DNA of 6,816 bases from UBA1172 sp049889655 (GTDB taxonomy: Bacteria; Pseudomonadota; Alphaproteobacteria; Puniceispirillales; UBA1172), in NCBI GenBank assembly GCA_049889655.1, contig JBMHCY010000102.1, forward strand, positions 1-6,816. The letters run 5' to 3'. Position numbers and translations under genes: made by a program. The notes beneath the pieces were generated by a model. That model was not told the origin of the DNA. It did not search any database and saw only the letters and a program-made list of their open reading frames with translations. The first letter of the stretch is position 1, and every line of letters starts with the position of its first letter. Shown here in pieces: positions 5,132 to 6,816 of the stretch.

Positions 5132-6469
5132 TCATGCGGGGGCGGCGGCCCGGCGCCAGACGATGCTGGCAAAGCTCTTGCAGCTGCTGCAATCGGCATT
5201 CCATGACGGGGCAGCCATGCCGCAGGACCGGCAATGCCAGCCCGGGCCTCGCGGGGCTGTTGCCGCCCGGGTCAGGCAGGCCTCAGCCTCCGGCCAGTCG
5301 GTTTCCCCTGAAGCGGCTTTACCGGCAGAAAGTTCCGCAGGGGCATGGCGGGCAATGTCGGCGAGGCAGGACCAGGCTTCGGCATCACGGTCATCCTCGT
5401 CAATCATCCGAATCAGCCGCAGGGCTTCACCCCAGAGTTCCAGTTTGGTCGCCCAGGTTGCTGTGATGACGAGGGCTTCAGGCCGGTTGCCGCCCTTGTC
5501 CGCCAGGTGCATCAGCCGCGACAGCCGCTGCGGCTCGTCACCGCTCAGCGCAGCCATCAGCATTGCGGCAATATCGGGATGCGGAGCATCGAGGAAGGCC
5601 TTTTCGAGGATCGCCACCGCCTTGCGCTGGCTGTTCTGTTCCTGGTGCAGCCGGGCAGCCAGCATTGCCGCCGGAACAAGACCGGAGCGGTATTTCAGCC
5701 CCTTTTCGAGGTTGGACAAGGCTGCCGCTTGCTGATCTTCCGCCAGCAGGCTTTCGGCGTATTTGAAATGCAGCACGGCCATGGCCATGTCGGCATGGCG
5801 GCGTTCGATCTCGTCATGGTGGCTTTTGCGCGCAACAGCAAGGGCAGTGATCGCCTCCGGCCAATTCTCGCGGCGGGCCTCAAGGGCGAACAGTGCACGG
5901 GCGAGGGATGGTTCATCTTTTTTGCGGGCAAAGGCCTCACGCCCGGCGGCAAGGGCAGCCTCGTCATCACCGCTTTCAAGCCCGAGCCGCATCAGCCCGG
6001 CCTGGCCGAAATAGGCTGTCTCGCGATCATCGGCAAGCTGGCTGAAATAGCGGCTGGCGACATCGGTCTTGCCGTCCAGTGTCGCCACCTGGGCAGTCAG
6101 CAGATTGGTCAGCGTGCTGTCACCGATGAGTTTCCGGGCTTTCTTTTCCTGCCGTGCCGCTTCGCGCCTGTCGCCCACCGAGGCGGCCACCAGCCCGAGC
6201 GCCAGGGCATCCTGACCGGCTTCGCTGCGGCGCTGTTTCATCCCCCGGCTGAGCCTGAGTGGCAACCCGGCGAGAAACCCGATCAGCCGGTCAAGCACCA
6301 CCACCGCTGCGATCACCCCAAGCCCCAGCATAACCAGGAGGCTGGTGCGGATCTCGATCCTGTAGCCAAGCCAGTCAAGGGTCGCCACCCCGGGCTGCCG
6401 GATCAGGAAACTGGTCAGAAAACCGGCGGCGACGATCAGGATGGCCAGGGTAACAAGACGGCGCAGCAT
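5132..6469 (-). CDS. hemY: HemY-type membrane TPR protein with C-terminal zinc ribbon
   Basis: 445 residues. Two membrane helices at the N-terminus (about 4-23 and 43-66), separated by a short periplasmic segment, form the HemY_N domain. A long cytoplasmic stretch of helical TPR-like repeats follows (about 85-405). The end carries a four-cysteine ribbon, Cys413-x2-Cys416 and Cys427-x2-Cys430, in WHCRSCG...CSSCKSF, resembling the rubredoxin-like ribbon at the C-terminus of LapB/YciM. E. coli HemY lies in the hemCDXY operon and is linked to late haem synthesis, though its exact role is unsettled; it is not the oxygen-dependent protoporphyrinogen oxidase also called HemY in Bacillus. AGGAG (6478-6482) lies eight bases before the ATG. 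The start overlaps the stop of the upstream coiled-coil gene by one base (TGATG), indicating translational coupling. Confidence 0.88.
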   Translation of the reverse strand: MLRRLVTLAILIVAAGFLTSFLIRQPGVATLDWLGYRIEIRTSLLVMLGLGVIAAVVVLDRLIGFLAGLPLRLSRGMKQRRSEAGQDALALGLVAASVGDRREAARQEKKARKLIGDSTLTNLLTAQVATLDGKTDVASRYFSQLADDRETAYFGQAGLMRLGLESGDDEAALAAGREAFARKKDEPSLARALFALEARRENWPEAITALAVARKSHHDEIERRHADMAMAVLHFKYAESLLAEDQQAAALSNLEKGLKYRSGLVPAAMLAARLHQEQNSQRKAVAILEKAFLDAPHPDIAAMLMAALSGDEPQRLSRLMHLADKGGNRPEALVITATWATKLELWGEALRLIRMIDEDDRDAEAWSCLADIARHAPAELSAGKAASGETDWPEAEACLTRAATAPRGPGWHCRSCGMAAPSWNADCSSCKSFASIVWRRAAAPA

Positions 6470-6816
6470 CAGGGCTGCTCCTCATCAATACGGGTGATCC
6501 GGAAGAAATCCCCGAACAGGTCTCCCCAGCCCGGGCTTTGGCCCTCTGCCGGGGCGGCGTCTGCATCATCGCGCGGGGCGGGCATGGCCGCCAGTTGGCT
6601 GTTGAGGGTTGTGATCGTCTCTTCGAGGCGGTTGATCCGGTCCAGCAACGGGCTGAGGTCCGGGGCTGCTGCCGGGGCGGTGACGGGTCTTTCGGCCAAC
6701 GTCTCCACGGCGGCGGCAAGGGTCTTGATCTCACCACCGAGGCGGGCGGCGAGGGCTTCAACCTCGCTGCGGCTGACGATGCTGTCAGTGGATTCTGTCG
6801 AGGCCTCGAGATCGGC
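6469..6816 (-). CDS. C-terminal part of a coiled-coil protein in the Mic60-like position upstream of hemY (partial)
   Basis: The frame is open to the right edge, giving the last 115 residues of a larger protein. Residues 1-45 of the fragment and LSPLLDRINRLEETITTLNS form heptad-rich helices typical of a coiled coil. An Ala/Pro/Asp-rich linker follows, then WGDLFGDFFRITRIDEEQP. In alphaproteobacteria a Mic60/mitofilin-like membrane protein is commonly encoded between hemD and hemY, and in enterobacteria HemX occupies this place; the terminal W...F...RITRID resembles the W...LV.VR stretch before the C-terminal domain of both. Here the protein stops right there, so the helical mitofilin domain seems to be missing. 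The identity is inferred mainly from position. It shares one base with the hemY start (TGATG). Confidence 0.6.
   Translation of the reverse strand, partial: ADLEASTESTDSIVSRSEVEALAARLGGEIKTLAAAVETLAERPVTAPAAAPDLSPLLDRINRLEETITTLNSQLAAMPAPRDDADAAPAEGQSPGWGDLFGDFFRITRIDEEQP

Noticed and set aside
5109..5150. GC-rich imperfect hairpin and GGTCATGC direct repeat around the hemY stop
   Set aside because: The stem is imperfect, no T-run follows on either strand, and the region is simply GC-rich coding sequence.
5008..5199. 63-residue minus-strand ORF ending GVAQSAEQLIRNQ
   Set aside because: Its end is a translation of the tRNA-Thr gene, a common false protein; the rest overlaps the end of hemY in another frame.
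5088..5735. 215-residue plus-strand ORF across hemY
   Set aside because: It is an antisense shadow of hemY, rich in Ala/Ser/Arg with no family resemblance.

Overview
The window looks like ordinary chromosomal DNA from an alphaproteobacterium. Evidence is the GC-rich coding sequence and best-recognised products of alphaproteobacterial type: a PII protein and ammonium channel, a DDAH-like hydrolase, and a HemY with a C-terminal zinc ribbon preceded by a coiled-coil gene in the position where alphaproteobacteria carry a Mic60-like gene. The genus cannot be named from the sequence alone. I see no insertion sequence, phage gene, CRISPR array or defence system.

Left end (1-480): the 5' end of an unrecognised minus-strand gene starts at about 79, with a strong ribosome binding site and a TATAAT box upstream. 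A clear minus-strand intrinsic terminator lies at 197-224. A doubtful 44-residue ORF (270-404, minus) sits between this terminator and glnK.

Nitrogen block (481-2745, all minus): reading in the direction of transcription, there is a secreted Sel1-repeat protein, then the ammonium channel AmtB, then the PII regulator GlnK. AmtB brings in ammonium; GlnK senses 2-oxoglutarate, ATP/ADP and, through Tyr51 modification, glutamine, and would plug the channel when nitrogen is sufficient. The usual order is glnK-amtB, so amtB-glnK is a small oddity. Gaps of 56 and 16 bp allow one transcript.

Middle (2746-4812): a 120-bp divergent intergenic region carries a good plus-strand promoter for an enolase-superfamily (mandelate racemase/acid-sugar dehydratase type) gene. 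That gene converges on a minus-strand dimethylargininase-like gene. The two enzymes are not obviously in one pathway.

Right end (4977-6816, all minus): tRNA-Thr(CGU) with encoded CCA and its own near-consensus promoter, hemY, and the C-terminal part of a coiled-coil gene overlapping hemY by one base. The last two look like the end of an operon that in alphaproteobacteria often also contains hemC/hemD, which would lie outside the window.
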